From contig BSBN01000809.1 in assembly GCA_027924645.1 (NCBI GenBank), positions 45,290,001 to 45,354,000 of the forward strand: 64,000 nt of DNA, in the 5' to 3' direction. A program made the translations under genes and the position numbers. The stretch comes from Cunninghamia lanceolata. Lineage: Eukaryota; Streptophyta; Pinopsida; Cupressales; Cupressaceae. Below, in pieces: positions 45,765 to 56,529 of the stretch. Within the stretch, counting starts at the first letter, position 1; the number at the start of each line of letters is the position of its first letter. The notes beneath the pieces are model-generated. The model saw nothing but the letters and a program-made list of their open reading frames with translations, made no database searches and was not told the origin of the DNA.

Positions 45765-47287
45765 TGTTGGCAAGAGACACTGCTCTAAAGAAAACTTGGA
45801 TGTTGTCATTGATGGAAATAAAGCAAAGAAAATACATCAGCATGACAAGAAGATGTCACTCCAAAAGACCAACTTGGTTTGGCAACAAGGCACAAGAGTA
45901 TTCAAGTCTGGAAGGCCAAAATGACTAAGTATAGAGTATTTAGAGTAAGGGACAAAAAGTGGATCAGTGTGCCTCCGCAGATGAAGAATGGCAAATGTAG
46001 TTTAGGTATGATGACTCATATCTACTTGATGATGATACATTATAGTTTTTTGGTCATGAATTCCTTTAGAAGTCATTTGTAGAAAATGTCTAAGTCTGGA
46101 TGAACAGAGGTAAGACAGGGACAGTGTACAATGCAAAGTAAAATGGTCCGTATTTCTCCGCAAGTGTATATTTTGGTTTGTGGTTCTGAATGAATAAGAT
46201 ACATGTCATGACTACCTAAATCTAGGATTATAGCCTTTGAAGTTCAACAGATCATATTCTACAAGCTTCCAAATATCGGCTTCCAGTTTGACTGTATTTC
46301 TCTGTGATAGGGCAACAGTTCCAAGATCTGCATTTTGGCATACAGGTTTATCTGGTTCTGTGGATCTAAAGGCATGTTAAGATGTTAGTAATTATTGTTT
46401 GATATGATTTATTAAGTCTCATGTGGTCCGTAGTATGAGCCATGATGTGACAAATGAAATGATCAAGTATGTTCTTAAGGAACAAGTTGACGGGCATGGT
46501 AGATCCTTATGCAGAGAAGATATAGCATCTGGATAATTAATCTAAGTGGTTATATGATTGGGGTTGACCTATGTGAATATTTGTACATGTTTTTTTGAGT
46601 CCACATTGCATATTGTACACAAGATCAAGATGACAAAGTACAACTCTTTGTAAACACATTTCATGTTTAGCTTGCTGACCTGATTAAGAGATAAATCATG
46701 TTGTGGATATATATATATCCAATGGATTATGGTTTTGGAAGAGTGTGTGATGTGATGATGTGTGTGTATGTGCAAAGAATGAAAAGATAAGGTGACAACA
46801 AGTAGAAGAAGAGAGATCTTATCTCTAATTAAGAGCAGAGTAGTGAAAAAGGGCAGACAAAGATGAAGAGTGTTGAATCAGTATTATGTACTTCATTGGA
46901 ACTGTAACCATGCATGTGTAGATTCAATGTAAGTAGTTCAATCTAGAAGTGAGCCATCCTTCCCTTTTCTTTCTTTCTCTAGGAAGTGAGCCTATTTTGG
47001 CAGTAAGCCTTTCTTGCAGTGAGCATTTCTCTGGGCAGTGAGCTTTCTTGTAATCCAGTATTGTCCTATAATAATATATTGTGAGCTGATACTCACAGTG
47101 GTTTTTACCTTTTTAGGTTTTCCACATAAAAATCTTGGTGTTCATGTGTTATGTTTTTGTGGTTGTTGTTTCTATGTATATTCTACTTTCATATTATTAA
47201 CTTTGGAAATTGGATTAATAAACTTGTTAAGAAGTGGTTTTGTGGAATACTGATTCACCCCCCTCTCAGTATTCCTTACTATCAATA
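45765..47287 (+). repeat. Sire-C LTR 2 (shared middle LTR)
   Basis: 1,523 bp, uninterrupted, TGTTGGCAAGAG...TATCAATA (final CA changed to TA). It serves as 3' LTR for copy 1 and 5' LTR for copy 2. CAGTGAGCC-like boxes lie near 46978-47050; a TATATATATATCC tract near 46708-46720 may be the TATA region. Confidence 0.92.
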
Positions 47288-47357
47288 ATTGGTATTAGAG
47301 CAAGGTTCCTTGGAAGAAGCCTAACAACTTGAGGAAGATCTGGGAGAGAGTTCACTC

Positions 47358-48458
47358 ATGGCAGCCAGAAGATTTGGAAATTTTTCAAACAATGTTGAAC
47401 TGGAAGCAGCTCTTATTGATCTTGAAAAGTCTAAAGCAAAAGTTAGGGATCTGAAGGATAACTTAGAAGAAGATGATGAATCCATTTCAAAGTTAAAAGA
47501 GAAAGTCAAGAATTCAGAGAAAAATACAAAGAATTTAGTGATTAATTGATATAAGCAAATGAAGCACTGAATGATTTGGAAGTGGAAGTTATAGAAAGAG
47601 AAAAAGCAGAAGAAAATCTTAATATAATGGTGAAAAGCAAATCAGAAGATTGTGTCAAACTTGAAAAATAAATTGTGACTCTAAAAGCAGACTTGGCAAA
47701 AGCCAAGAGCTATGAAGAAAAGTTCAAGATACGTTCTGCAAATCTTGATGAGATGATTGCTAGTCAAAAGAGTGTCGATGATAAGCAAGGTTTGGGGTTT
47801 GAGAAAGGAGAAAGTTCACTAGTCAAACAAACACTGAGTTAAAGAAAAATAGAGGGAACTAGTTCAAAAATCAAAGAAGAAGACCTAGAAGACCTCTAGT
47901 CAGATAGCCAAATGCTCAAAGGTATCCATCTTTCAATGGCCACTATTTTAATTGCAATAAGTTTGGTCATAAAGCTACTCAATGTAAAAGTATAGAGTAA
48001 ATCAAAATGTTCCTTCATTCTTTGGTCAATGTTTCAATTGCAATAAAATTGGTCATAAATTAAATGAATGCAGAAGTCTGGTAAGGAATGGTTCTGACAA
48101 TGCAAGGAATAGTCAATCATTCAATGGAAAGTGTTTTGCATATAATAGATTTGGACATATGGTTAATCAATGTAGATCAAATCCAATCAATAGAAGGAAT
48201 CAAAGACAAAGGAATGTGGTGTGCTACAATTGCAACAAGTATGGACATATTGCAAGAGTTTGCAGAAGCATGAATGTGAAAAGAAACTACCATGCTAAAA
48301 ATAGGAAAACAAAGCAAAGAAATGATAAAGGAAAAGAAAAAATTGGTCTAGTTGAAACTAAGAAAGAAATGAGCAAGATTTGGATCAAGAAAGATGTGAT
48401 TGAAGTCAAGGATGAATCTACACCAGCATCTGGTGCAGATACTTCCTTTGGGAAGTAA
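47358..48458 (+). pseudogene. Sire-C ORF1, copy 2
   Basis: Begins MAARRFGNFSNNVELEAALI and parallels copy 1: coiled coil, frameshift near 47545, then CCHC units CFNCNKIGHKLNEC and CYNCNKYGHIARVC among others (47945-48275), ending SGADTSFGK and TAA at 48458. The last 99 codons (48159-48458) are open without interruption. Confidence 0.8.
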
Positions 48459-48985
48459 ATTGGGAACTCTAGCTCAGGGGGAGCTATATTGAAAATCCAA
48501 AACCCCCAACCAAAAAGTTAGGACTAGAATATGGTAATAAGGTATGTTGTGAAGAATCTTATGAGAAAACTTCTGAAAGAAATTCCAAAAGAAAATGAGT
48601 TAGTGCGGCACATGCGGAGCAATTTTGATTGACTATATCTATCAGAGAAAAGTCAAGCAACTTTTGAGAATGAGAATTTATGATGATTAGGTAAAGTGCA
48701 GAGGATAGAAAGAAACTCATTTGCATTCTAAATCACTTTGCATTTGAGCCACTAGATATCCAAGAGAGATTGAAGCAAGATTTCAAATGACAACCGAAAT
48801 TTAAACAACTCAAAGCGATTCAGGCAAAGAAAACCCTAACTCAGCATAACAAGGTATTTACCATTGGAAATTTATTGTGAATCTCTTGAATCTTTGCAAT
48901 TGCAACCCCACAAGTTGTTGATATCACTGAGTGACCACGACCTAAATTCAAGAAACATCCCTACAAAGCAACCAAAGTTGATCCA
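48459..48985. other. Sire-C spacer between ORF1 and ORF2, copy 2
   Basis: Alignable with 42059-42586, beginning with a CTCAGGGGGAGC box; no domain seen. Confidence 0.5.
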
Positions 48986-51900
48986 ATGGGTGCATTTTCA
49001 GATATACTATATGGAGTTTTGTATGTGGAAGACGTTATAACATATATTTATGTTTCCCTAGATGAGCATGGTGACAACAGATTCTTAGAATTATATATGA
49101 AGCATTTGAGTGATGATCAATATGACCTAAAGGAAGAATACAAAGTCCTGAGAGAGAAGAAATTCATTGATTATGTAGAGTTCCCTACATTTGCAGAGAA
49201 TGAATAGGTCTGGTATTTCTTGAGTAGAATCCACGATGAATTCATGTAGTTAGGGCAGCCCTTCAAAATCACCAAAGAGGCAATTAGGGCAGTGACATGG
49301 TTAAATTCAACTGGAGGCGTGCCCTTGCTCAAAGTCATAAAGAACCAAACTATTACAGATGCCACCAGAGCCCAACTTGATAAAAAGTGCATTAACAGTA
49401 AATGACATCACAGACCATGCAGTTAGATTTGATTCTATGATCATTGGATACAAGATTTATTTCTCAAACCAGGAGAACTCTGTCACTAGTACTACAATTT
49501 ACACTGCATATCAAATGATCAAAGAAAATGTGGATTATGATCTGTGTGAGTTGCTAAGGATTCAACTGCTGGAGAATCTTAAGAAGATCAAAGAAAGCAA
49601 AAACTATATGTTCAAATTTGGTATGCTAATTATCTGATTGTTTTTCTATTTTATGAATGAGTTTCCAAACATGAAGAATCTGTTATGGTCAAGTAGCAAA
49701 CATGTCATTGTACAAATTAGAGATCATCTCAATAGTATTGCAAGCCATGATGAACAAAAAGCAGCCCTATGGGGGTACTTTAAGAATTTCCAAAGCATGA
49801 TGCATTCAAGAGAAAAAATCCGTAAGGAAATTGTTGAAAAGTATAAGGATACCATTTGTTTTATGGTTACAAAAGATCAATGTTTGATGGAGGCTATTGA
49901 GCCTAGGATAGTCTAGGTTTTACCAATGGGGTATGAAGTTGACAATTATGTTTAACATATGCTGAGCAAACCCAAGGACAATAGAGGGGAGAGTTTTGGA
50001 ACCTATGAGAAACTATTTGTGAAAATTCATGTTAAACTCAGACAACCAGAAACCTCTAGGAAGGTAAGGAAGGAGGTAGAAAAATTTACATTAAAGCTTA
50101 GTTTCACAAAAAAATAGGTTAAAGAATCAAGAGAAAAAGCACAAGAAGAAAGGACAACAAAAGAAAAGAAAGAGAGTGAACTAGTCAAGGCTCCAAAAGA
50201 GTCCAAAAGCAAATAAGAAAGGCCTGAAGTGAATCAGAGGTCTACAAGCAGTTCTTCGACTTCCTCCGTTCCCACACCATTTGCAAGTGTGGATCAACCA
50301 TCCAAGAAATCCACTAACAAAGGCACAAAGAGATAGAAAATGAAAGGTAGAAGGATGCATGTCAGTGTAGGAAGAACTGATGAAGAAGAGATAAGGTCTG
50401 ATGAAGAAGTGAAAAAGATGAAAGCTGAGGCTACTAAAGCCTCCAAAAGCAGCAAGGAGAAGCCCTCCAAAAGGGATAAATCTAGCATAAGACCAACAAT
50501 AGATGAGCCTTAGATGGAAAAGGCCACAATAACACTTGCAGATGTATTGAAGTCTACCACTATTGATGGTAATCTAAAACCTATGGCTCAATTTTATGAT
50601 GATTACAATGATGCTGACAAAAGGATTTTAGAAGATCCCACCATAGAGTATCTAAATATATACAATACAGCCCTCATTCAGATCATTTCTAATATCCCAG
50701 ACAACTTGGCTAGCATAATGTCATCCATAAAGGAAATTGCTATGGCCAAGGACATTGAGCTCAAACAACATATATTAACAAAGTTGTGTCTAGAGATTAC
50801 TCCTGATGAGGAAGACAAAATCTCTAAAGAACTCAAGGAGTTGTTTAGAACCAAGAAAAGAATGAACTCACTAATGTTAGGAGAAATTGATAAAGTGTTC
50901 AGAGAAACTAAGGAGATCACTTTGAAAATATTGAAGAAATATAATCTCCCTACCATTTATGACAATAAAGAAACTGATGCTCGAGATGATACATCTATTC
51001 TAGAAGTAAACCTTGAATAGGAAATAGATGAAGACGACAAAGTGACTGAGGAAAAAGTACCTGCTGATGACACTGAAATAAGATCTTGTCTAGAACATCA
51101 AGCTAAGGATAAAACAAACAAGGAGAAGACTGAGGAAGAATAGGTCAAGGAAATTCCTCCACCGAAACAAAAGGAGGACACCAATAAGGACATGGATCTA
51201 GATGATCCAGAGTAGAGCCTAAAAGAAGAAGTCTCTACTACACCAAGAGACACTAAAGAATCAGTTAAGGAACTTCTAGAGAAAGGAAAACAAGTTTTGA
51301 ATGAGCCTGATTTTCTACATGGTCCAATGAACTTAGATGCAATGTCCCCTATACAAAAACTTAGATTGGCTTCAATTGTATAGGAAAATCAAGAGAGGAA
51401 ATGTTGAAGAGGATAGTGAGCTCATTAGTGAGGCATCTAGTATTTTGGAGAAGATGATGCCAACATACCAGAAGGACACCTCTTTGTCATCAGAAAATTG
51501 ACTCAAAGGACTTATAAACTGTGTAAGTAAACATTTTGAATCCTTTGAGGAATCTACAGAAATAAAAGTTAAGCAAGAGTTTAATGAGAGAAGATTGAAT
51601 GAGTTGAAGAAAATGATAGCTAATGACAAAGCCCAGCTAGATAATAGGATAAAAAGCATTTACAATTCCATTAAAGAAGCTAGCGACATATACAAATTTT
51701 GTTTATCCTAGCTGGAAGTCACAAAGAAAATAGAAGAGAAGATCAAGGATTTGGAGAAATTAATAAACACTTCCAAGGCATTTGATCTTGTAGTAGAACC
51801 AGTTAGCAGCAAGGAAAGTCAAGTCATCAACTTTCATAATGACTTTAGCAATCTAATAAGTGAGAGGGACCAAATCAGAACCAAAATGTGTCAGTGAAGA

Positions 51901-52215
51901 GGACTAATCAGTCCTAAGTTAGACTCTATGTTTAATCTTGCAACTGAAGCACAAACAACTTCACAAACTGACACACCCTCTGATCTTCACAAGGCAGAGA
52001 CCTTAGTTTTCCTACTTAGTGGTCATATTCAAATTTTGGACAATGCTAAGAAAGGCTAGGATGGTGAGCTAGCCCAAATTAGGAATATTTTAAATGACAT
52101 CATCCAACACATGTATAATAAAGTTGAAAGTTGTACTTGTACATATGCGGTAGAGTATAGCAAATTCTACAGTTTTGACAATTTGTTACTCCGAAACCTA
52201 CACCTTTACAATTAA
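48986..52215 (+). pseudogene. Sire-C ORF2, copy 2: large unrecognised protein, more complete copy
   Basis: Starts MGAFSDILYGVLYVEDV. The order of segments is as in copy 1; the longest open stretch is 50514-51020 (MEKATITLADVLKSTTIDG to LE). Copy 2 keeps a segment lost from copy 1 (51567-51800: KQEFNERRLNELKKMIAND, LEVTKKIEEKIKDLEKLI), a predicted coiled coil. Removing stops and shifts it would be about 1,080 codons. N-terminal third: a globular region with FKITKEAIRAVT and FFYFMNEFPNM; middle: basic linker; C-terminal third: helical. No RT, integrase, protease or other known catalytic motif is visible. The protein end falls inside the auxiliary PPT. Confidence 0.68.
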
Positions 52216-52360
52216 TTTCAAAGGGGGAGAAGAAGATCGGTGAAAAATGGGCAAAAATATCAGGGGGAGAAGAAATATAGAGTGTATATAGAAAGGGGGA
52301 GCAGTAAAGGTAGTCAAACATTTTTCACTAAGTGTTGCCATCAATGCCAAAGGGGGAGAT
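52216..52360 (+). promoter_or_regulatory. Sire-C PPT region, copy 2
   Basis: Purine boxes AAAGGGGGAGAAG (52219), CAGGGGGAGAAG (52260), AAAGGGGGAGC (52294) and the terminal CCAAAGGGGGAGAT at 52347-52360 against LTR 3. Confidence 0.7.
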
Positions 52361-53904
52361 TGTTGGCAAGAGACACCACTCTGAAGAAAACCTAAATGTT
52401 GTTGTTGATGGAAACAAAGAAAAGAGAATACATCAGCATGACAAGAAGACATCACTCTAGAAGACCAACTTGGTTTGGCAACAAGGCACAAGAGTATTCA
52501 AGTCCGCAAGGATAGAATGACTAAGTATGGACAGTATTCAGAGTAAGAGACTAAAAGTGGATCAGTATGCCTCCACAGATGAAGACTTGCATATACAGTC
52601 TAGGTATGATGACTCATAGCTAAGTGATGATGATACATTCTAGTGTTTAGGTCATGAATTCCTCCGAAATTCATTTGGAGAAAATGCCTAAGTCTGGATG
52701 AACAGAGGTAAGACATGGATAGTGTACAGTGCAAAGTAAAATGGTTTGCATTTCCCTGCAAGTGTATATTTTGTTCTGCGGTTCTGAGGAAACTAAGAGA
52801 CATTTCATGACTACCTAAATCTAGGATTATAGCCTTTGAAGTTTAACAGATCATATTCTACAAGTTTCCAAATATCGGCTTCCAGTTTGACAATATTTCT
52901 CTATGACAGGGAAATGGTTCCAAGATCCACATTTAGACATATAGGTTTATCTAGTTCTATAGATCTAAAGAAATGTTAAGAGGTCAATAATGATTGTTGG
53001 ATATGATTTATTAAGTCTCATGTGGTTTACAATATGAGCCATGATGTGACAGATGAATTGATCAAGTATGTTCTTAAGGAACAAGCCGACGGGCATGGTA
53101 GATCTGTATGCAGAGAAGATATAGCATTTGGATAATTAATCTAAGTGGTTATATGATTGGGATTGACCTATGTGAAGACTTGTACACATTTGTTTGAGTC
53201 CACATTGCATATTGTACACAAGATCAAGATGACAAAGTACAACTCTTTGTATACACATTTCATGTTTATCTTGCTGACCTGATTAAGAGATAAATCTTGT
53301 TATATATATATATATATATCTGATGGATTTTAGTTTTGGAAGAGTATGTGATGTGATGATGTGTGTGTATGTGCAAAGAATACAAAGATAAGGTGACAAC
53401 AAGCAAAAGAAGAGAGATCTTATCTCCAAGTAACAACAGAGCAACGAAAGAGGGCATACAGAGATGAAGAGTATTGAATCAGTATTATGTACTTCATTGG
53501 AACTATAACCATGCATGTGTAGATGCAATCTGAGTAGTTCAATCTAGTAGTGAGCCATCCTTCCCTCTTCTTTCTTTCTCTAGGCAGTGAGTCTATTTTG
53601 GCAGTGAGCCTTTCTTGTAGTGAGCATTTCTCTTGGTAGTTAGCCCTAAGGCAATGAGCCTTCTTGTAATCTGGTATTGTGCTATAATAATATATTGTGA
53701 GCTAACACTCATAGTGATTTTTCCCTTTTTGGGTTTTCCACATAAAAATCTTTGTGTTCATGTGTTATGTCTTTGTGGTTGCTATTTCTATGCATATTCT
53801 ACTTTCATATTATTAACTTTGGAAACTGGATTAATAAACTTGTTAAGAAGTGGTTTTGTGGAATATTGATTCAACCCCCCTCTCAGTATTCCTTACTATC
53901 AATA
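52361..53904 (+). repeat. Sire-C LTR 3
   Basis: 1,544 bp, TGTTGGCAAGAG...TATCAATA, followed by TSD GATAG. It differs in length from LTRs 1 and 2 mainly in the number of CAGTGAGCC-like boxes (53580-53665) and in a longer TA run (about 53300-53318). Confidence 0.92.
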
Positions 53905-53909
53905 GATAG

Positions 53910-54964
53910 ATTTATGGTTGAGCAAGGCTACAACTAGTGTAATTCTGACCATTGTGTTTATTTTAAGAGGATAGATAATGGAAGCTACATTATTTTATGT
54001 TTATATGTTGATGACATGCTTGTAGCAGGGTCTAACATGGATCACACAAGGGAGTTAAAACAACAGTTAGCACAATCATTTTCTATGAAAGATTTGGGGG
54101 TAGCAAAACAAATCCTTGGTATGAAAATTTGAAGAGATAGGAAGAACATAAAATTGACTCTATCTTAGGTTGATTATGTTGAAAAGGTGTTACAAAGATT
54201 CCATATGGAGAATGCAAAAGCTATCAGCACACCTTTGCCTAGTCATTAAAATTAACTAAGGAGATGTGTCCTAAGACATAGGAAGAGGAAGAAAAAATGT
54301 CTAATGTACCATATGCTTCAGCTATAGGAAGTTTAATGTACGCCATGGTATGCATGAGACCGGATATTGCACATGTTGTAGGAGTCGTAGGTAGGTATAT
54401 AAGTAATCCCGGATTGGAGCATTGGAATGCAGTAAAATGGATTCTCAGAAATTTGAGAGGTACGTCCACTAAACACTTATGTTTTGGGGGATCTAATACT
54501 GATTAGAAAGCTATGTGGACACAGATTTGACAAGGGATATTAATACCAGGTGGAGTACTACATGTTATGTCTTTACTGTAGGTGGTACAACGGTGAGTTG
54601 GATCTCCAAGTGACAAAAGGTGGTTGCTTTATCCACCATGGAAGTAGAGTATGTAGTTACAAAAGAGGCAAGCAAGGAAATGATATGTCTACAATCTTTC
54701 ATGGAAGAATTGGGAAAACAATAGGCTAATAGTTATTTGTTTATAGAGAGTCAGAGTGCCATACATCTTGCAAAGAATTATGCCTTGCTTTCAAAGACCA
54801 AACACGTACAACTAAGGTATCACTTCATCCGGTCGATATTGGATGATGGACAGTTATGGTTGGAAAAGATACATACAGATGAAAATCTAGCAGATATGTT
54901 TACAAAGGTCGTGACAAGGGAGAAGCTGAACTCCTCTTCAGCTTTGGTTGGTCTTCAAGATTGA
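53910..54964 (+). pseudogene. pol: Copia-D reverse transcriptase C-terminal part and RNase H
   Basis: Continues the frame lost at 32918 (FMVEQGY). RT active site LYVDDMLVAGS at 54001-54033 is intact. Then SFSMKDLGVAKQILGMKI, VDYVEKVLQRFHM, and after frameshifts near 54245, SAIGSLMYAMVCMRPDIAH (54313-54370). RNase H: GTTVSWISK, VALSTMEVEYV (about 54580-54660) and SQSAIHLAKN, SKTKHVQLRYHFIR, NLADMFTKVV (54750-54905). It ends at the TGA at 54962. The first RH Asp region near 54510 is frameshifted. Confidence 0.92.
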
Positions 54965-55034
54965 AAACAATAAAATTAGAACAACAAGGTTCAGTGTGTT
55001 TATTTCCAGTGGGAGCTATAGGGTCAGTAGTTTT

Positions 55035-55097
55035 ATGATCAGTCTCCAAGTGGGAGATGATATGTTGTGGAGTTTGATCAGTCTCCAAGTGGGAGAT
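55035..55097 (+). repeat. Duplicated PPT of Copia-D
   Basis: GATCAGTCTCCAAGTGGGAG occurs twice, about 40 bp apart (from about 55037 and 55077); the second copy abuts the 3' LTR and is the PPT. A small tandem duplication of the plus-strand priming site. Confidence 0.8.
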
Positions 55098-55595
55098 TAT
55101 TGTTATATGGAGCCTAATCAGAATCAAAGGTTAAAATTTCCCCACTTTTATTAGCGTGATTTTCCTCCAAATTATTTAACAGGGGTTTGGGGGTAGCACC
55201 CCCAAGACAGAGTCAAGGGGCAGCAGGAGTTATTTAACCTCAAACAAATTTTATTATTTTATAAAGGCGTCGGGAGTTATTTTTCTATTGGCTGACATAA
55301 AAAAACCCTATTTTGTAACCGACATAAGTTTTGATAAAAAATAACTAAGGGTTAGGGTTTCCATGGATATTGTATTGTAGCATTTGCAGTGGTATTGAGT
55401 TGCAAGGATTGCTGGTTGTAATTAGTTTGATTTACTGGATAATAATATTGGATTCTCTATTGGTGGATGTAGCTCAAGTTTGGGTGAACCATGTTAAAAA
55501 TTGTCTCTCGTTGTTATTATTTCTGTGTATTTTTCATTCCTCTGTTTAGTCTTTATTTGCATTTAATTGATATCTTCTACATGTGATTTCTAACA
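55098..55595 (+). repeat. Copia-D 3' LTR
   Basis: 498 bp. The first bases TATTGTTATATGG show TG changed to TA; it ends TTTCTAACA. It has about 160 bp not found in the 5' LTR, including an AT-rich part with GGGTTAGGGTTT. Confidence 0.92.
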
Positions 55596-55600
55596 CACAT

Positions 55601-56160
55601 GTCTCTCCTCAATAGAGAGGACATGGATGACCCTAATAGACACATGTACTTTCTACTACTTCTTAGCCATCTGATAGGCATACTTAAAGTTGGCTAAAAA
55701 GTGGAAAGGAGCCTCAATTGAGTTTGGCTATCTCTCCTAGAAGGAATGACACACAAATTTATGAGAAACAAAATGAAAGAATCATTACTAGGTGGTAGTC
55801 AATTCTTGATGGTTAGGACCTCCTAGATGGCTAAGGAACCATCTGATTGTGATTATTTGCTTCCTCCCATTGAGTCTATAGCTCTTGTTCCTTAGTAGTT
55901 TGACTGTAATGATACTTTTTTCTTTAAACCATTTCAACTTTCACCTTTCCTAAACTTTTCAAAGTATGATTTCATTCTAGCAACTTTTTATTTAAGTTAG
56001 TGTAATATATTTTTTAAAGAAATACAACATACATTCATTAAAAAAGAAGAAAGAAAATAAAATACAAGACAAATCACAAGGTAAAAAGTATTAGGGGTAA
56101 ATGCAAGAAGTTGTGTCCACTTAAGGTGGAAGTTTCAGAGTTACAAAAAAAATCCAAAAT
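55601..56160. other. Flanking DNA without recognised features
   Basis: Continuation of the Copia-D target beyond the TSD. Only short frames; no domain seen. Confidence 0.4.
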
Positions 56161-56164
56161 CGGG

Positions 56165-56360
56165 GAACCAAAAACGGGATCCCATTTATATAAAACGCGA
56201 TCCCATTTATATAAAACGGGATCCCGAGCCTAGAACCAAAAACGCGATCCCATTTTTCCCGGGATCCTGAACCTAGAGGCCAAAAACGGGATCTCATTTC
56301 AAAATACGGTATCCCGTTTTATATAACGGGATCATGTTATATATAATGGGATCCCGTTTT
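56165..56360. repeat. Cluster of GGGATCCC palindromes
   Basis: About nine copies of CGGGATCCC, CGCGATCCC or close variants within 190 bp, several in AAACGGGATCCCGTTTT-like palindromes and spaced by ATTTATATAAAA or CCTAGAACCAAAAA. Dense short palindromes of this kind resemble subterminal repeats of some DNA transposons or a protein-binding array, but no terminal inverted repeat or TSD was found. Confidence 0.75.
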
Positions 56361-56466
56361 GGAAAAAGTATTAAATTTAAAAAAAAATGACAGAGACCCC
56401 ATTTTCAACAGCGACAGTCGACAGGTGAAAACAGGATCTCGAGTTCAGAGACCATCCAGCCACCAG

Positions 56467-56475
56467 GTAAGTGGA
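56467..56475 (+). promoter_or_regulatory. Strong splice-donor-like site
   Basis: CCACCAG|GTAAGTGG, a near-consensus 5' splice site with no ORF before it. It could end a 5' untranslated exon of the gene-like locus whose next candidate acceptor is at 61211. Confidence 0.4.
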
Positions 56476-56529
56476 TTTTTCCACTTCTACAAATTACCCA
56501 TCAATTGTTTTAAGCTTCCCTTGTTTGTT

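Larger units (their letters stand above)
32919..53904 (+). mobile_element. Sire-C: LTR-internal-LTR-internal-LTR tandem
   Basis: Three copies of one LTR (32919-34349 plus 40811-40893; 45765-47287; 52361-53904) alternate with two internal regions (40894-45764; 47288-52360). The whole block is flanked by one TSD, GATAG (32914-32918 and 53905-53909); no TSD surrounds the middle LTR. Each internal region has a PBS (ATTGGTATCAAAG or ATTGGTATTAGAG), a coiled-coil/zinc-knuckle ORF1, a long ORF2 and a PPT. Neither has protease, integrase or RT, so the family is non-autonomous. Tandems of this form arise by unequal recombination between LTRs or by template switching. The LTR sequences place it near Copia-A and Copia-B. 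Confidence 0.92.
29602..55595 (+). mobile_element. Copia-D: Ty1/copia element split by the Sire-C tandem
   Basis: LTRs 29602-29940 and 55098-55595. The ends are TGTTGTTATATGG (TATTGTTATATGG in the 3' copy) and CTAACA. A perfect 5-bp TSD, CACAT, is at 29597-29601 and 55596-55600. Internal order is gag, protease, integrase, RT, then a 21-kb insertion, then the rest of RT and RNase H. Gag and PPT (CCAAGTGGGAGAT) resemble the Tork/Tnt1 group rather than Sireviruses, by general resemblance only. Without Sire-C the element would be about 5.0 kb. Confidence 0.94.
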
